This document shows, piece by piece, positions 45,332 to 54,928 of a stretch of 64,000 nt of DNA (position 1 is its first letter; every line of letters begins with the position of its first letter). The position numbers were made by a program, and so were the translations under genes. This DNA comes from Globicatella sulfidifaciens DSM 15739. GTDB lineage: Bacteria; Bacillota; Bacilli; Lactobacillales; Aerococcaceae. Location: contig NZ_FUWO01000009.1 of NCBI RefSeq assembly GCF_900167405.1, positions 2,484-66,483 of the forward strand, written 5' to 3'. Under the pieces are notes generated by a model. It ran no database searches, had not been told where the DNA came from, and was given only the letters and a program-made list of their open reading frames with translations.

Positions 45332-46069
45332 ATGACATTTGTAATTGCACATCGGGGTTATAGTGAGCTATACCCAGAAAACACCATGTTAGCCTTTAAA
45401 AAATCGGCTGAACATGAGGCTTATGGCATTGAATTAGATGTTCATTTAACTAAAGATGAACAAGTGGTCATTTGTCATGATGAAAAAATTGATCGGACCT
45501 CGAATGGAACGGGCTATTTAAAAGATTTAACTTTAGAAGAAATTCAACAATTTACTTTCACTAATGGTCTAGAGATTCCTGAAGGAACGAACCATAAAGA
45601 CATTACCGCACCTACTTTAGATGCATTTTTTGAATGGTTAATTGAAACACCTTTAATGGTCAATATTGAAATCAAAAATAATATTTTTGTTTATCCTGGC
45701 ATCGTCGATAAAACCCTTGCCTTAATTGAAAAATATAGCGTTGAAGACCGTGTCATTATTTCATCTTTCAATCATCATACAATCCAAGAAGTGAAAGAAA
45801 AAGCACCGCACATTGCTTGTGGGTTCTTATCGGATACAGCCTTATTAGAGCCTGGTAATTATTGTGCTCACTATGGTGTTGAATATTATCATCCCGTTTT
45901 CGTTAGCTTAACGAAAGAAGATTTTAAGAATTTAGCTGATAAAGGTATTAAAACCAATGTCTGGACTGTCAACGAACAAGAACATCTTGAAATGATGGTA
46001 GCGCGCAAGGTCAATGCGGTCATTACCAATTGCGTAGAATTAGCTAATAAAGTCGTAGCTCACGCATAA
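45332..46069 (+). CDS. ugpQ: Cytoplasmic glycerophosphodiester phosphodiesterase
   Basis: Hydrolyses glycerophosphodiesters to G3P and an alcohol. The GDPD signature HRGYSELYPENTMLAFKKSAEHEAYGIELDVHLTKDEQVVICHD contains the catalytic His pair and metal Glu/Asp. No signal peptide, 245 residues. It starts two bases after ugpC. Its presence is the best argument that the transporter carries G3P or glycerophosphodiesters. Confidence 0.93.
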   Translation: MTFVIAHRGYSELYPENTMLAFKKSAEHEAYGIELDVHLTKDEQVVICHDEKIDRTSNGTGYLKDLTLEEIQQFTFTNGLEIPEGTNHKDITAPTLDAFFEWLIETPLMVNIEIKNNIFVYPGIVDKTLALIEKYSVEDRVIISSFNHHTIQEVKEKAPHIACGFLSDTALLEPGNYCAHYGVEYYHPVFVSLTKEDFKNLADKGIKTNVWTVNEQEHLEMMVARKVNAVITNCVELANKVVAHA

Positions 46070-46154
46070 TAGTTTGGTCGTATCTGCGGCTCAACGTATC
46101 TCCAATATTAAGTAGAATAGGTATTTAAGCAATCAATAATTATAACAATGAAAA

Positions 46155-46194
46155 TAACGCGTCTCACATAAAGAGTGGGGCGCGTTAATTTTTA
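46155..46194 (+). terminator. Terminator of the ugp operon
   Basis: TAACGCG ... CAC / GTG ... CGCGTTA stem followed by ATTTTTAA. Confidence 0.7.
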
Positions 46195-46261
46195 AAATTA
46201 TAGTTTATTTTTTAAGAATGGATAATGCCTTTAAATAGGTTATATGCTTCCATTATTACCC

Positions 46262-46390
46262 AGCTTCAACTGCGACAGAGTCAACATACGAAGCAATACT
46301 TATTCATTTTTTTACTTCTGGTCAACTCCCATCTGTGCTTAGGTGGAAGGCAAATCAAAAATCAAGCAATTTCTTACTTCTTGCCAAATC
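46262..46390 (+). repeat. Badly decayed pair of B repeats
   Basis: Positions 46279-46330 (GAGTCAACATACGAAGC ... CTTCTGGTCAACTCCC) and 46340-46390 (AGGTGGAAGGCAAATC ... CTTCTTGCCAAATC) are recognisable but mutated copies of hairpin B, between convergent ugpQ and the DeoR gene. The rest of 46195-46473 shows no gene. Confidence 0.65.
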
Positions 46391-46473
46391 ATATCTTTTA
46401 AAAGTCGATAGTAAAAGCGACATCCAATCAACTTCCTGTTCTGCTTCAGTCTAATTTCAGCAAAATTATCTTT

Positions 46474-47253
46474 TTAAATTGGCAATTGAATGACTTGAAT
46501 GCCTTGTTGTTCAAACCTTTCAATAATGGCTGGATTTGCATATGAATCAGTGATGAGGATATCAATGACATCCGTTGGCGCAACAAAAAAATTCGCATCA
46601 TAACCAATTTTTCGATAATCTGCAACGACAATGACTTTCTTGGTTGTATTTTGAATAAAAAGGGCATTAACAGCTGATTCATGAATGTTCACTGTCGAAA
46701 TGCCTCGTTCAGGACTGATACCCGAACAGCCTAAAACTAATACATCCGCTTGAAAATTCATTAATGAAGCTAATGCTAAATCACCAACCAAAGCTTCTTT
46801 CGGGAAGCGGACTTCACCACCTGTTAAAATAACGGAGGTCTTAGGATTATTTTTCATGTCGATGACATGGGCATTATTGGTTACGACTACTAATGACTTA
46901 TCAATTAAATGATTCAAGGTCATTAAAGCGGTACTACTACTATTGATAAAAATTGTCATATTATTTTCAACGTAAGAACTGGCTTGTTTAGCAATTTTGT
47001 ATTTGATTGCTTCGATATGTTCATTATTGGTATTACCTTCAAAGTGGGGTTTCTCTAGTATTTTTGCTTTTCCATGTAGACGATTTATTTTCCCCATCGT
47101 TTCCAATTCAGTTAAGTCTCGGCGAATGGTCATAGGCGAGACTGCTAATCGTTTAGCTAGCTGATTCACACTCAATACTAAATCGGGACTTGCTTGTAAT
47201 AGTTGCAAAATATTATAACGTCTTTCCTCAACAACTTCTTTTGACTGTTTCAT
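46474..47253 (-). CDS. ulaR: DeoR-family regulator of the ascorbate operon
   Basis: DeoR N-terminal winged helix RRYNILQLLQASPDLVLSVNQLAKRLAVSPMTIRRDLTELETMGKINRLHGKA and a C-terminal sugar-phosphate isomerase-like domain (INSSSTALMTLNHLI, GGEVRFPKEALVGDLA, LGCSGISPERGIST, VVADYRKIG). The ATG at 47253 follows GAGGTGGATGTG. Divergent from ulaG, so the likely repressor of the operon, with L-ascorbate-6-phosphate as probable effector by analogy with E. coli UlaR. Confidence 0.85.
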   Translation of the reverse strand: MKQSKEVVEERRYNILQLLQASPDLVLSVNQLAKRLAVSPMTIRRDLTELETMGKINRLHGKAKILEKPHFEGNTNNEHIEAIKYKIAKQASSYVENNMTIFINSSSTALMTLNHLIDKSLVVVTNNAHVIDMKNNPKTSVILTGGEVRFPKEALVGDLALASLMNFQADVLVLGCSGISPERGISTVNIHESAVNALFIQNTTKKVIVVADYRKIGYDANFFVAPTDVIDILITDSYANPAIIERFEQQGIQVIQLPI

Positions 47254-47270
47254 CACATCCACCTCTTTTT

Positions 47271-47429
47271 CAAACATATTATAATCAAAACAAACATTAA
47301 AATAAAGTATAATTCCTTAACAAACGATTAAACGAACATAAAACGCATAAAATTATCTTATTCAAACATTTAACTGGGTTGTCAGCTTAAATAGTATCGT
47401 TTATTATTAAATTAATGAAAGCGTTATAA
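47271..47429 (+). promoter_or_regulatory. ula promoter, cre site and candidate UlaR repeats
   Basis: Promoter TTGTCA (47379-47384), 17 bases, TATTAT (47402-47407). A cre-like TGAAAGCGTTATAA (47416-47429) lies at the start of the transcript. CAAACATTWA repeats at 47291 and 47363, with a close variant at 47271, are spaced across the divergent region and could be DeoR-type operator elements. Confidence 0.7.
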
Positions 47430-47449
47430 ACGTTCAAGGAGGAATTAAA

Positions 47450-48514
47450 ATGAACATTCAAGATGTAACAAAAGAAAGTTGGTTAAAAAGTACTTTTCCA
47501 GAATGGGGTACTTGGTTAAATGAAGAGATTCAAGAAGCTGAAGTTCCCGCTGGTTCATTTTCCATGTGGTGGTTAGGTTGTACAGGTATTTGGCTAAAAT
47601 CTCATGAAGGCACCAATATTTTATGTGATTTATGGACAGGTACTGGTAAGAGAACTCATGGGGCAGGGGATATGAAAAAAGGACACCAAATGATGCGAAT
47701 GAGTGGTGTCAAACAATTACAACCAAATTTACGTAATCAGCCATTCGTATTAGATCCATTTGAAATTCAAAATGTAGATGCCCTTGTTGTCACTCATATC
47801 CATTCAGATCATTTAGATATTAATACGGCAGCTGCAGTAGCCAAAAATTGTCCAAAAGCTAAATTTGTTGGACCTCAAGCAGTAGTAGACACCTGGGTAA
47901 AATGGGGTGTACCTGAAGCAAGAACTATCGTGGTAAAACCTAATGACGAATTGATGATTAAAGACATTAAAATTACCGCTTTAGAATCATTCGACCGTAC
48001 TGCTTTAGTGACTTGGGACGGTGATCCTGAATATGAATTAAAAGGTAAAATGCCACAAGATATGGATCATATCGCCGTTAATTATCTATTTACTACATCA
48101 GGTGGCAGTGTTTATCATGCTGGTGATTCACATTTTTGTAATATGTTCGCCAAACATGGAAATGAACATAAAATTGATGTTTGTTTAGGTGCATTTGGTG
48201 AAAACCCACGTGGTATTACCGACAAACTAACATCAGTGGATATTTTAAGAATGGCAGAAAACTTAAATGCCAAAGTCGTTATTCCAGTGCATCACGATAT
48301 TTGGACAAACTTTATGGCTGATCCTCAAGAAATTGTTCAAATTTGGAAAATGAAAAAAGATCGCTTAGACTATCAATTCAATCCGTATATTTGGCAAGTA
48401 GGTGGACGTTTTAACTACCCACAAGATTTAGGAAAACTTGAATTTATGTTTTATCGTGGATTTAAAGACGCCTTCCACTATGAAAATGATACACCATTCC
48501 CATCATTCTTATAA
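47450..48514 (+). CDS. ulaG: L-ascorbate-6-phosphate lactonase
   Basis: Metallo-beta-lactamase-fold lactonase that opens L-ascorbate-6-phosphate to 3-keto-L-gulonate-6-phosphate. The metal motif [11 protein letters not shown] and YHAGDSHF are present, plus the family start [22 protein letters not shown] and [10 protein letters not shown]. 354 residues. GGAGGAATTAAA precedes the ATG. First gene of the operon, ahead of the transporter. Confidence 0.96.
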   Translation: MNIQDVTKESWLKSTFPEWGTWLNEEIQEAEVPAGSFSMWWLGCTGIWLKSHEGTNILCDLWTGTGKRTHGAGDMKKGHQMMRMSGVKQLQPNLRNQPFVLDPFEIQNVDALVVTHIHSDHLDINTAAAVAKNCPKAKFVGPQAVVDTWVKWGVPEARTIVVKPNDELMIKDIKITALESFDRTALVTWDGDPEYELKGKMPQDMDHIAVNYLFTTSGGSVYHAGDSHFCNMFAKHGNEHKIDVCLGAFGENPRGITDKLTSVDILRMAENLNAKVVIPVHHDIWTNFMADPQEIVQIWKMKKDRLDYQFNPYIWQVGGRFNYPQDLGKLEFMFYRGFKDAFHYENDTPFPSFL

Positions 48515-48541
48515 TTTGACATAACCGTAGGAGGATTCTTT

Positions 48542-48982
48542 ATGTTAGAAAATATCGTTGAAAAAGGCTTGTATTCCTTTCATCATCAATTTGAAAGTTG
48601 GGAAGATGCCATTAAAGCAGCCTGCCGACCTTTAGAAGAAAAAGGAATTATTTCGACCGACTATTCACAATATATTATTAATAATGTTCATGAATTTGGA
48701 CCTTATATTGTGATTGCACCTGAAATTTGCATTCCTCATGCTCAAGAAGGTAAAGGTGTGTATCAAACTGAAATTGGCTTTATGAAAACAGAAGTACCGG
48801 TAGATTTCGGACCTAACTGTGACTATACAGCCCGCTTGTTCTTTGTTTTAGCTTCAATAAATAATGACCAACATCTTGAAAATTTAACTCAATTGGTCAC
48901 TTTATTGGAAGATGAGTCTTTAGTTAAAAAACTGCTGTCAGCTCAAAACGCAGAAGATTTATTATCACTCACAAGAAAGTAG
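48542..48982 (+). CDS. ulaC: PTS ascorbate-specific EIIA component
   Basis: Mannitol/fructose-type IIA domain of 146 residues. The phospho-accepting histidine is in EICIPHAQEGKGV. It relays phosphate from HPr to UlaB. GTAGGAGG precedes the ATG. It lies between ulaG and ulaA, so gene order differs from E. coli ulaABCDEF. Confidence 0.93.
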   Translation: MLENIVEKGLYSFHHQFESWEDAIKAACRPLEEKGIISTDYSQYIINNVHEFGPYIVIAPEICIPHAQEGKGVYQTEIGFMKTEVPVDFGPNCDYTARLFFVLASINNDQHLENLTQLVTLLEDESLVKKLLSAQNAEDLLSLTRK

Positions 48983-48989
48983 GATTTAT

Positions 48990-50453
48990 ATGGAAATCAT
49001 TATTAATCTTTGGAAATTTTTCCAAATTAACATTTTAACCAACCCGGCATTCTTTGTTGGTTTTCTAGTGCTAATTGGTTACGTATTGATGGATAAGAAA
49101 TGGTATGATGCGTTAGCTGGGTTTATTAAAGCCGTTGTTGGTTATTTAATATTAAACGTTGCGGCTGGTGGTTTAGTCTCTAACTTCCGTCCAATATTAG
49201 CGGGTTTAAAAGAACGTTTTGACTTACAGGCTGCGGTCATTGATCCATATTTTGGTCAATCTGCTGCGCAAAGTGCCGTTGAAGAAGCAGGTCGTTCATT
49301 TAGTTTAATGTTAATGGTCTTATTAGTCGCTTTTATTGTCAATATTATCTTAGTTATCTTTAGAAAATGGACCAAAGTACGGACCGTTTTTATTACTGGA
49401 CACATCATGGTTCAACAATCATCAACGGCCTTATGGTTAGTGCTATTTGCCTTTCCACAATTACAAGATACGCAAGTTTTAATCATTTTAGGTGTAATCT
49501 TAGGGGTTTATTGGTCAGTTTCTTCAAATTTAACAGTAGAAGCGACTCAAGATTTGACTGGTGGAGCCGGCTTAGCTATTGGGCATCAACAAATGTTTGG
49601 TGTTTGGTTAACAGATAAAGTAGCCCCTTTCTTTAAATCGAAAGATGGAAAAGGTATTGATGAAATAGAATTACCAGGTTTCTTATCGATTTTTAAAGAA
49701 AGTATTGTCGCAACGTCTATCTTAATGTTTGTCTTCTTTGGTTTGATTATGGGTATCTTGGGTAAAGACTTAATGATGACCATCGATACGACATATGGTA
49801 GTTCAGGTGGTGCACAAAACTATGTATTCTATATTTTACAAAAATCATTAACCTTCACGGTTTATTTACAAATCTTACAACTCGGTGTTCGGATGTTCGT
49901 ATCAGAATTATCAGAATCATTCCAAGGTATTTCTGATAAATTATTACCTGGATCAATGCCAGCCATTGACTGTGCAGCCGTTTATGGGTTCGGGCCAGAA
50001 AATGCGGTCACCATCGGTTTTTTATTCGGAACATTAGGACAATTTATTGCGATTATGGGGTTATTAGTATTTAAGAGTCCAGTTTTAGTTATTACCGGTT
50101 TCGTGCCAGTATTCTTTGATAATGCAACCTTCGCAGTTTATGCAAACCATAAAGGTGGCTTTAGAGCTGCGACCATCATTCCATTTTTATCCGGAATTAT
50201 TCAAGTATTAGGGGGAGCCTTTGCCGCTTCTGTCTTCCAATTAGCAAAATATGGTGGCTGGCATGGTAACTTCGACTGGGATACCATCTGGGTCGGATTT
50301 GGATTGATGATGAAATATGGTGGTTTTATTGGCGTGGCAGCCATTCTATTAATCTTATTAGCAATACCTCAATTACAATATATGAAAAATAAAGAGCATT
50401 ATTTCACCGTGGCTGAAGATTATGAAGGCTATTTAGAGGCGACTCAACAGTAA
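48990..50453 (+). CDS. ulaA: PTS ascorbate-specific EIIC permease
   Basis: 487-residue membrane component with about eleven helices and UlaA motifs: FVGFLVLIGYVLMDKKWYDALAGFIKAVVGYLILN, GGAGLAIGHQQMFGVWL and MPAIDCAAVYGFGPENAVTIGFLFG. It brings in L-ascorbate as the 6-phosphate. Starts 7 bases after ulaC. Confidence 0.96.
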   Translation: MEIIINLWKFFQINILTNPAFFVGFLVLIGYVLMDKKWYDALAGFIKAVVGYLILNVAAGGLVSNFRPILAGLKERFDLQAAVIDPYFGQSAAQSAVEEAGRSFSLMLMVLLVAFIVNIILVIFRKWTKVRTVFITGHIMVQQSSTALWLVLFAFPQLQDTQVLIILGVILGVYWSVSSNLTVEATQDLTGGAGLAIGHQQMFGVWLTDKVAPFFKSKDGKGIDEIELPGFLSIFKESIVATSILMFVFFGLIMGILGKDLMMTIDTTYGSSGGAQNYVFYILQKSLTFTVYLQILQLGVRMFVSELSESFQGISDKLLPGSMPAIDCAAVYGFGPENAVTIGFLFGTLGQFIAIMGLLVFKSPVLVITGFVPVFFDNATFAVYANHKGGFRAATIIPFLSGIIQVLGGAFAASVFQLAKYGGWHGNFDWDTIWVGFGLMMKYGGFIGVAAILLILLAIPQLQYMKNKEHYFTVAEDYEGYLEATQQ

Positions 50454-50503
50454 TTATACATAATGAATTGTCATTATAAAAAATAATAATGGAGATGATA
50501 TAA

Positions 50504-50794
50504 ATGATCAAAGTATTAGCAGCATGTGGCAGTGGTATGGGATCAAGCCAAATTATAAAAATGAAACTAGCCAATGTTTTTAAAAAGAAAAATATTCCGG
50601 TTGAAATCCACCATTGTGCCGTGTCGGAAGCAAAATCGCTTGCCAAACAATATGATATCGTATTTGTTTCTAAAGCATTATTGGATGTTTTTAGTGGTTT
50701 AGATTTACCTAAAACTCATGTGATAGGCTTACAAAATCTATTATCTGAAAAAGAAATCACGGAACAATTAGAAGCCATTCAGATTAAAGCATAA
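50504..50794 (+). CDS. ulaB: PTS ascorbate-specific EIIB component
   Basis: 96 residues; the phosphocysteine loop is LAACGSGMGSSQIIKMKL (Cys7). It accepts phosphate from UlaC and passes it to the sugar at UlaA. ATGGAGATGATATAA before the start contains the ribosome site. Confidence 0.94.
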   Translation: MIKVLAACGSGMGSSQIIKMKLANVFKKKNIPVEIHHCAVSEAKSLAKQYDIVFVSKALLDVFSGLDLPKTHVIGLQNLLSEKEITEQLEAIQIKA

Positions 50795-50860
50795 TTCAAA
50801 AAACGAAAGAGGGACGTGGTGAAGAGCCCGTCCTTTTTAACGAAGAAAGGGGAAGATAAA

Positions 50861-51499
50861 ATGAGTATTCCAAATTTACAAGTCGCGTTGGATCATTCCA
50901 ATATTAAAGATGCCATTAAAGATGCGGTAGCAGTAGGACAAGATGTTGACATTATTGAAGCAGGTACCGTTTTGATGTTAGAGGTAGGGAGTGAAGTCGT
51001 TGGTGTATTACGCGAGTTGTTTCCTAATAAAACAATCGTAGCTGACACAAAATGTGCCGATGCCGGTGGTACGGTAGCGAAAAACTGTGCTAATCGTGGA
51101 GCAGACTGGATGACATGTATTTGTTCAGCAACCATCGCTACTATGAAAGCAGCGGCCAAAGAAGTAAAAGAAATACAAGTTGAATTATATGGGGACTGGA
51201 CTTATGAGCATGCACAACAATGGTTAGATGCGGGTATTAATCAGGCAATCTATCACCAAAGTCGTGATGCATTATTAGCTGGGGAAACTTGGGGCGAAAA
51301 AGATTTAAACAAAGTTAAAAAATTAGTTGAAATGGGCTTCAAAGTAAGTGTCACCGGCGGTTTAAATATCGATACTTTAAAATTATTTGAAGGCATTGAT
51401 GTATATACCTTTATTGCAGGACGTGGCATCACTCAAGCTGAAGATCCGGCGGCGGCCGCACGAGCTTTTAAAGACGAAATACGTCGTATTTGGGGGTAA
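50861..51499 (+). CDS. ulaD: 3-keto-L-gulonate-6-phosphate decarboxylase
   Basis: Orotidine-decarboxylase-superfamily barrel. The typical PNLQVALDHSNIKDAI, EAGTVLMLEVG, VADTKCADAGGTVAKNC (the DxKxxD-like signature) and VTGGLNID are present. The ATG at 50861 follows GAAAGGGGAAG and gives 212 residues; an upstream GTG at 50816 is unlikely. Produces L-xylulose-5-phosphate. Confidence 0.95.
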   Translation: MSIPNLQVALDHSNIKDAIKDAVAVGQDVDIIEAGTVLMLEVGSEVVGVLRELFPNKTIVADTKCADAGGTVAKNCANRGADWMTCICSATIATMKAAAKEVKEIQVELYGDWTYEHAQQWLDAGINQAIYHQSRDALLAGETWGEKDLNKVKKLVEMGFKVSVTGGLNIDTLKLFEGIDVYTFIAGRGITQAEDPAAAARAFKDEIRRIWG

Positions 51500-51504
51500 T
51501 ATCC

Positions 51505-52365
51505 ATGGCTACTTTAGGAATTTATGAAAAAGCATTACCTAAAGACATCAGTTGGCTAGAACGATTGCAACTTGCCAAAGAGTTAGGATTCGATTTTGTA
51601 GAGATGTCAATTGATGAAACCGATGAAAGATTAGATCGACTTGATTGGACTTTAGATCAAATTTGTGAAATCCGTGCTGCGATTGATCAAACAGGTATCT
51701 TCATTCCATCAATTTGTTTAAGTGGTCATCGACGATTTCCGCTTGGTTCTCATGATAAAAATACCCGTGAAAAAGCATTAGACATTATGCAAAAAGCCAT
51801 TAATCTGGCAAGTAAATTAGGCGTTAGAACGATACAATTAGCCGGATACGATGTTTACTATGAAGAAAAAGATGTGCTAACCAGTGCTTATTTTATTGAA
51901 AATCTCAAGAAATCGGTTTGCATGGCAGCTGAAAAACAAGTAATGTTGTCTATCGAGATTATGGATGATCCCTATATTAACTCACTCACCAAATTTAAAC
52001 AAATAAATCGGGCAGTGCCTTCACCGTGGTTACAAGTTTATCCAGATATTGGCAATCTATCCGCATGGCCAGAAAATAATGTGATTGAAGAATTAACATT
52101 AGGCTTAGCATCTATCACGGCTATCCATCTTAAAGACACTAAAAATGTTACCGCTGATTCACCGGGCGTCTTTAAAAACGTCCCATTTGGTGAAGGGGAT
52201 GTGGACTTTTTAGGATGTTTAAAAACTTTGGAACGTCTCGGATATCAAGGTGCTTTTGTTATTGAAATGTGGAGTGAAACCGATTCAGAACCAACAGCAC
52301 GTATTCAAGAAGCCAAAGATTATTTGTTACCACTTTTAGAGGAAGCGGGGTACTATTTTGACTAA
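51505..52365 (+). CDS. ulaE: L-ribulose/L-xylulose-5-phosphate 3-epimerase
   Basis: Xylose-isomerase-like TIM barrel of 286 residues: LGIYEKALPKDISWLERLQLAKELGFDFVEMSIDE, SICLSGHRRFPLGS, RTIQLAGYDVYYE and AIHLKDT. ATG 51505 gives the normal start; the upstream in-frame codons overlap the end of ulaD. Converts L-xylulose-5-P to L-ribulose-5-P. Confidence 0.95.
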   Translation: MATLGIYEKALPKDISWLERLQLAKELGFDFVEMSIDETDERLDRLDWTLDQICEIRAAIDQTGIFIPSICLSGHRRFPLGSHDKNTREKALDIMQKAINLASKLGVRTIQLAGYDVYYEEKDVLTSAYFIENLKKSVCMAAEKQVMLSIEIMDDPYINSLTKFKQINRAVPSPWLQVYPDIGNLSAWPENNVIEELTLGLASITAIHLKDTKNVTADSPGVFKNVPFGEGDVDFLGCLKTLERLGYQGAFVIEMWSETDSEPTARIQEAKDYLLPLLEEAGYYFD

Positions 52366-53065
52366 AGAAATAATTAGAGAAATGAAAGAACGCGTCTTTC
52401 AAGCAAACTTACAATTACCAAACTGGGGATTAGTAAAATTAACTTGGGGAAATGTCAGTGAAATTAATCGTGAACTAGGTGTCATTGTTATTAAACCGAG
52501 TGGTGTGGACTATCAAGCGATGACCGCAGAGCAGATGGTAGTGGTCGATTTAGATGGCAACCCATTAGAGAAAAGTTATCGACCTTCATCTGATTTACCA
52601 ACTCATGTCTATTTATACAAGCATTTCGCGAATATTAAGGCTGTAGTCCATACCCATAGTACTAATGCGGTCGCCTGGGCACAAGCCGGTCGTTCTTTGC
52701 CTGTATATGGAACAACACACGCTGATACTTTTTATGGCGAAGTGCCGATTACGCGTCATCTAACAAGTGAAGAAGTCATAGAAGCTTACGAATGGAATAC
52801 TGGCAAAGTCATTGTGGAAACTTTTGAAAATCAAAACCTTGATCCCTTAGCTATTCCAGCAGTGTTAGTCAATGGCCATGGTCCTTTTACATGGGGAACC
52901 ACTACGCAAAAAGCCATCGAAAACAACTTAGTTTTAGACGAATGTTGTCAAATGGCACAGATGACTGAAGCCGTTCGTTCAAACGCAGAAAAATTACCCC
53001 AATATGTGCTTGATAAACATTATTATCGCAAACACGGTGTTAATGCGTATTATGGACAAAATTAA
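52358..53065 (+). CDS. ulaF: L-ribulose-5-phosphate 4-epimerase
   Basis: Class II aldolase fold, 235 residues, with LTWGNVSEINRELGVIVIKPSGVDY, SSDLPTHVYLYKHFANIKAVVHTHST (zinc histidines), THADTFYGEVPITR and VNGHGPFTWG. The start is a TTG at 52358 placed after GAGGAAGCGGGG and overlapping ulaE by 8 bases. ATG 52382 would remove the first eight residues and has a poorer ribosome site. Delivers D-xylulose-5-P to the pentose phosphate or phosphoketolase pathway. Confidence 0.94.
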   Translation: MTKEIIREMKERVFQANLQLPNWGLVKLTWGNVSEINRELGVIVIKPSGVDYQAMTAEQMVVVDLDGNPLEKSYRPSSDLPTHVYLYKHFANIKAVVHTHSTNAVAWAQAGRSLPVYGTTHADTFYGEVPITRHLTSEEVIEAYEWNTGKVIVETFENQNLDPLAIPAVLVNGHGPFTWGTTTQKAIENNLVLDECCQMAQMTEAVRSNAEKLPQYVLDKHYYRKHGVNAYYGQN

Positions 53066-53102
53066 ATCAAAATATTAATCGTAAATTAAATATAAAAACA
53101 AG

Positions 53103-53156
53103 AGGCTACGCAGACGAAGCGAGAATCGTTTGATTTTCTCCTTCTTGACCACTCCC
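53103..53156 (+). repeat. Single B hairpin of the dispersed repeat
   Basis: AGGCTACGCAGACGAAGCG ... CTTCTTGACCACTCCC; arms pair around AATCGTTTGATT. It is between ulaF and the nitroreductase gene. Confidence 0.75.
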
Positions 53157-53318
53157 AATCGACAACAATAGCATAGTTTATAATAGGAGACTGGATAGAA
53201 ATAATAATCTATCTGGTCTCATATTTATTTTAATAAACTAGTTAAACTTTTCACAAATCCATTGAAAATCCACTAGCTTAGTGATAAAATTAATTTATAA
53301 GAAAAGGAGAGGGTTTTC

Positions 53319-53978
53319 ATGAGAGAGAAATTTTTAGCAAGAGATTATGTTAATAATGACTATAAAGATATCGTATTCAATCGTCGTTCTTGTCGCCGAT
53401 TTGACCCTAGTCAAAGTATCAGTCGTGATGAAATCGTCGAAATGTTAGATGAAGCGACAATTACACCATCCGCATGTAACTTACAATCATGGCACTTTGT
53501 CGTCGTTGATAATGAAGAAGCTCGTAACAAAGTCAAAGCAATCACGATGCCGTTTAACTACCCTCAATTAGAAACAGCACCAGTTACAATCTTTATATTA
53601 GGCGATACTCACTCACATAAAGTTTATCGCGAAGTTTGGACCAAAGTGTATGAAGAGGGCAAAATTACCAAAGAAAAATTAGACGCCATCTTCAATTCAT
53701 TTTTACCATTATATGAGAAAGCTGATCGCGACTTTTTAATTAAAGATGCGACCTTAGACAGTTCAATGTTAGCAATGCAATTATTATTGGTTGCTAGAGC
53801 ACACGGATATGAAGCAAATGCATGGGCAGGCTATAATTCAAAAGACTTAGTTTCAACTTTAGAACTTGATAGCGAACGTTTTGTACCCATTATGGCCATT
53901 TCAATTGGTAAACCAGGCGAAGGACCACTTGAATCAACACGTTATGATGTTAATTCTAAAATTAACTTTTTAGCATAA
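53319..53978 (+). CDS. Nitroreductase-family flavoprotein
   Basis: FMN-dependent NAD(P)H oxidoreductase fold of 219 residues. FNRRSCRRFDPSQSISRDEIVEMLDEATITPSACNLQSWHFVVV is the FMN-binding N-terminus. LAMQLLLVARAHGYEANAWAGY and the C-terminal IMAISIGKPGEGP follow. Substrate unknown. Monocistronic with AAGGAGAGGG before the start. Confidence 0.88.
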   Translation: MREKFLARDYVNNDYKDIVFNRRSCRRFDPSQSISRDEIVEMLDEATITPSACNLQSWHFVVVDNEEARNKVKAITMPFNYPQLETAPVTIFILGDTHSHKVYREVWTKVYEEGKITKEKLDAIFNSFLPLYEKADRDFLIKDATLDSSMLAMQLLLVARAHGYEANAWAGYNSKDLVSTLELDSERFVPIMAISIGKPGEGPLESTRYDVNSKINFLA

Positions 53979-54117
53979 AAATATGAGACCATTAGAAGCA
54001 GGAGAGAGTGCTTTTAATGGTTTTTTAGTACAAATAATTAATCAAAAGTACCGTTAAATTGCTTATAAATGGGTGATGATTTGATATAATAAATAAAAAT
54101 AACTAGGAGGATGCTAA

Positions 54118-54681
54118 ATGAAGAAATGGAAAGAAATTAATTTAGTTGATGACCCCAATACGTTAAAAAGGTTAAGTCGTTATTCACTCATTATTCTTAT
54201 TGCATCCGTCATTATATTGCAAGTGATTATCGGCATTTTGCAAGCTTTTTACCAGTTTAGTAAAGCGTCAATTCCATTAGATATTAAGCAAATTTTTATT
54301 GAACTGATTAGTTTTGTGGCTCTGTTTATGATGAACTTAATCATTCACGAAGCAATTCATGGCTTCTTCTTTAAACTATTTGATCCAAATGCTACAGTTA
54401 AGTTTGGCTATCAAACCGGAATGGTATACGCATCAAGTCCGGGCAGTCGTTATACACGCACTCAAATTATCGTTATCGCATTAATGCCTTGTTTAATCAT
54501 TACTTTGACATTAATCGCTTTATTTCCTATTGTAGTACCTCATTTAGCTTTATTTGATATACTAACCGCAACGCATCTATCTACTTGTATCGGGGATTTT
54601 TATTTAATAAACCAATTGTTAAAAGCACCAAAAGATGTGAAGGTCGAAGATACTAAAAAGGGCATTACCTTATATTTATAG
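54118..54681 (+). CDS. DUF3267 membrane protein with HExxH motif
   Basis: 187 residues with about four helices and the zinc-peptidase motif NLIIHEAIHGFFFKLF on the second helix. FGYQTGMVYASSPGSRYTRTQIIVIALMPCLIITL and a C-terminal CIGDFYLINQLLKAPKDVKVEDT match the DUF3267 putative metalloprotease group. ND at the second site is seen as GDFY. Intramembrane proteolysis is inferred from motif only. AGGAGGATGCTAA is the ribosome site. Confidence 0.82.
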   Translation: MKKWKEINLVDDPNTLKRLSRYSLIILIASVIILQVIIGILQAFYQFSKASIPLDIKQIFIELISFVALFMMNLIIHEAIHGFFFKLFDPNATVKFGYQTGMVYASSPGSRYTRTQIIVIALMPCLIITLTLIALFPIVVPHLALFDILTATHLSTCIGDFYLINQLLKAPKDVKVEDTKKGITLYL

Positions 54682-54753
54682 ATTTGGAGCAACTTATGTC
54701 TTTATATGTATCAAACTTTTAAGTATTCTATTTAAATGAAGAGATAATATGAA

Positions 54754-54928
54754 GGGAGGCTGGGCATAAACCTGATAAATTTAGTTAAGATTATTGTTCA
54801 TTAATTAATAGCGCAGTGGTTGAGTGGTCTCAAAAGGCGTCTTAACGACTTATTTGAGACCTACTCAACTGTGCGGGGGTGGGCAGACGAAGCGAAAATT
54901 AAATAATTTTCTACTTCTTGCCCACTCC
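54754..54928 (+). repeat. Best full-length copy of the dispersed palindromic repeat (MITE-like)
   Basis: At 175 bases this copy has all parts. It begins GGGAGGCTGGGCATAAAC and ends TTGCCCACTCCC, so the ends form short imperfect terminal inverted repeats (GGGAG..GGGCA). An AT-rich left part (AAATTTAGTTAAGATTATTG) is followed by hairpin A (54811-54875) and hairpin B (54876-54928). No open frame of note. It lies just after the DUF3267 gene. Confidence 0.85.
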
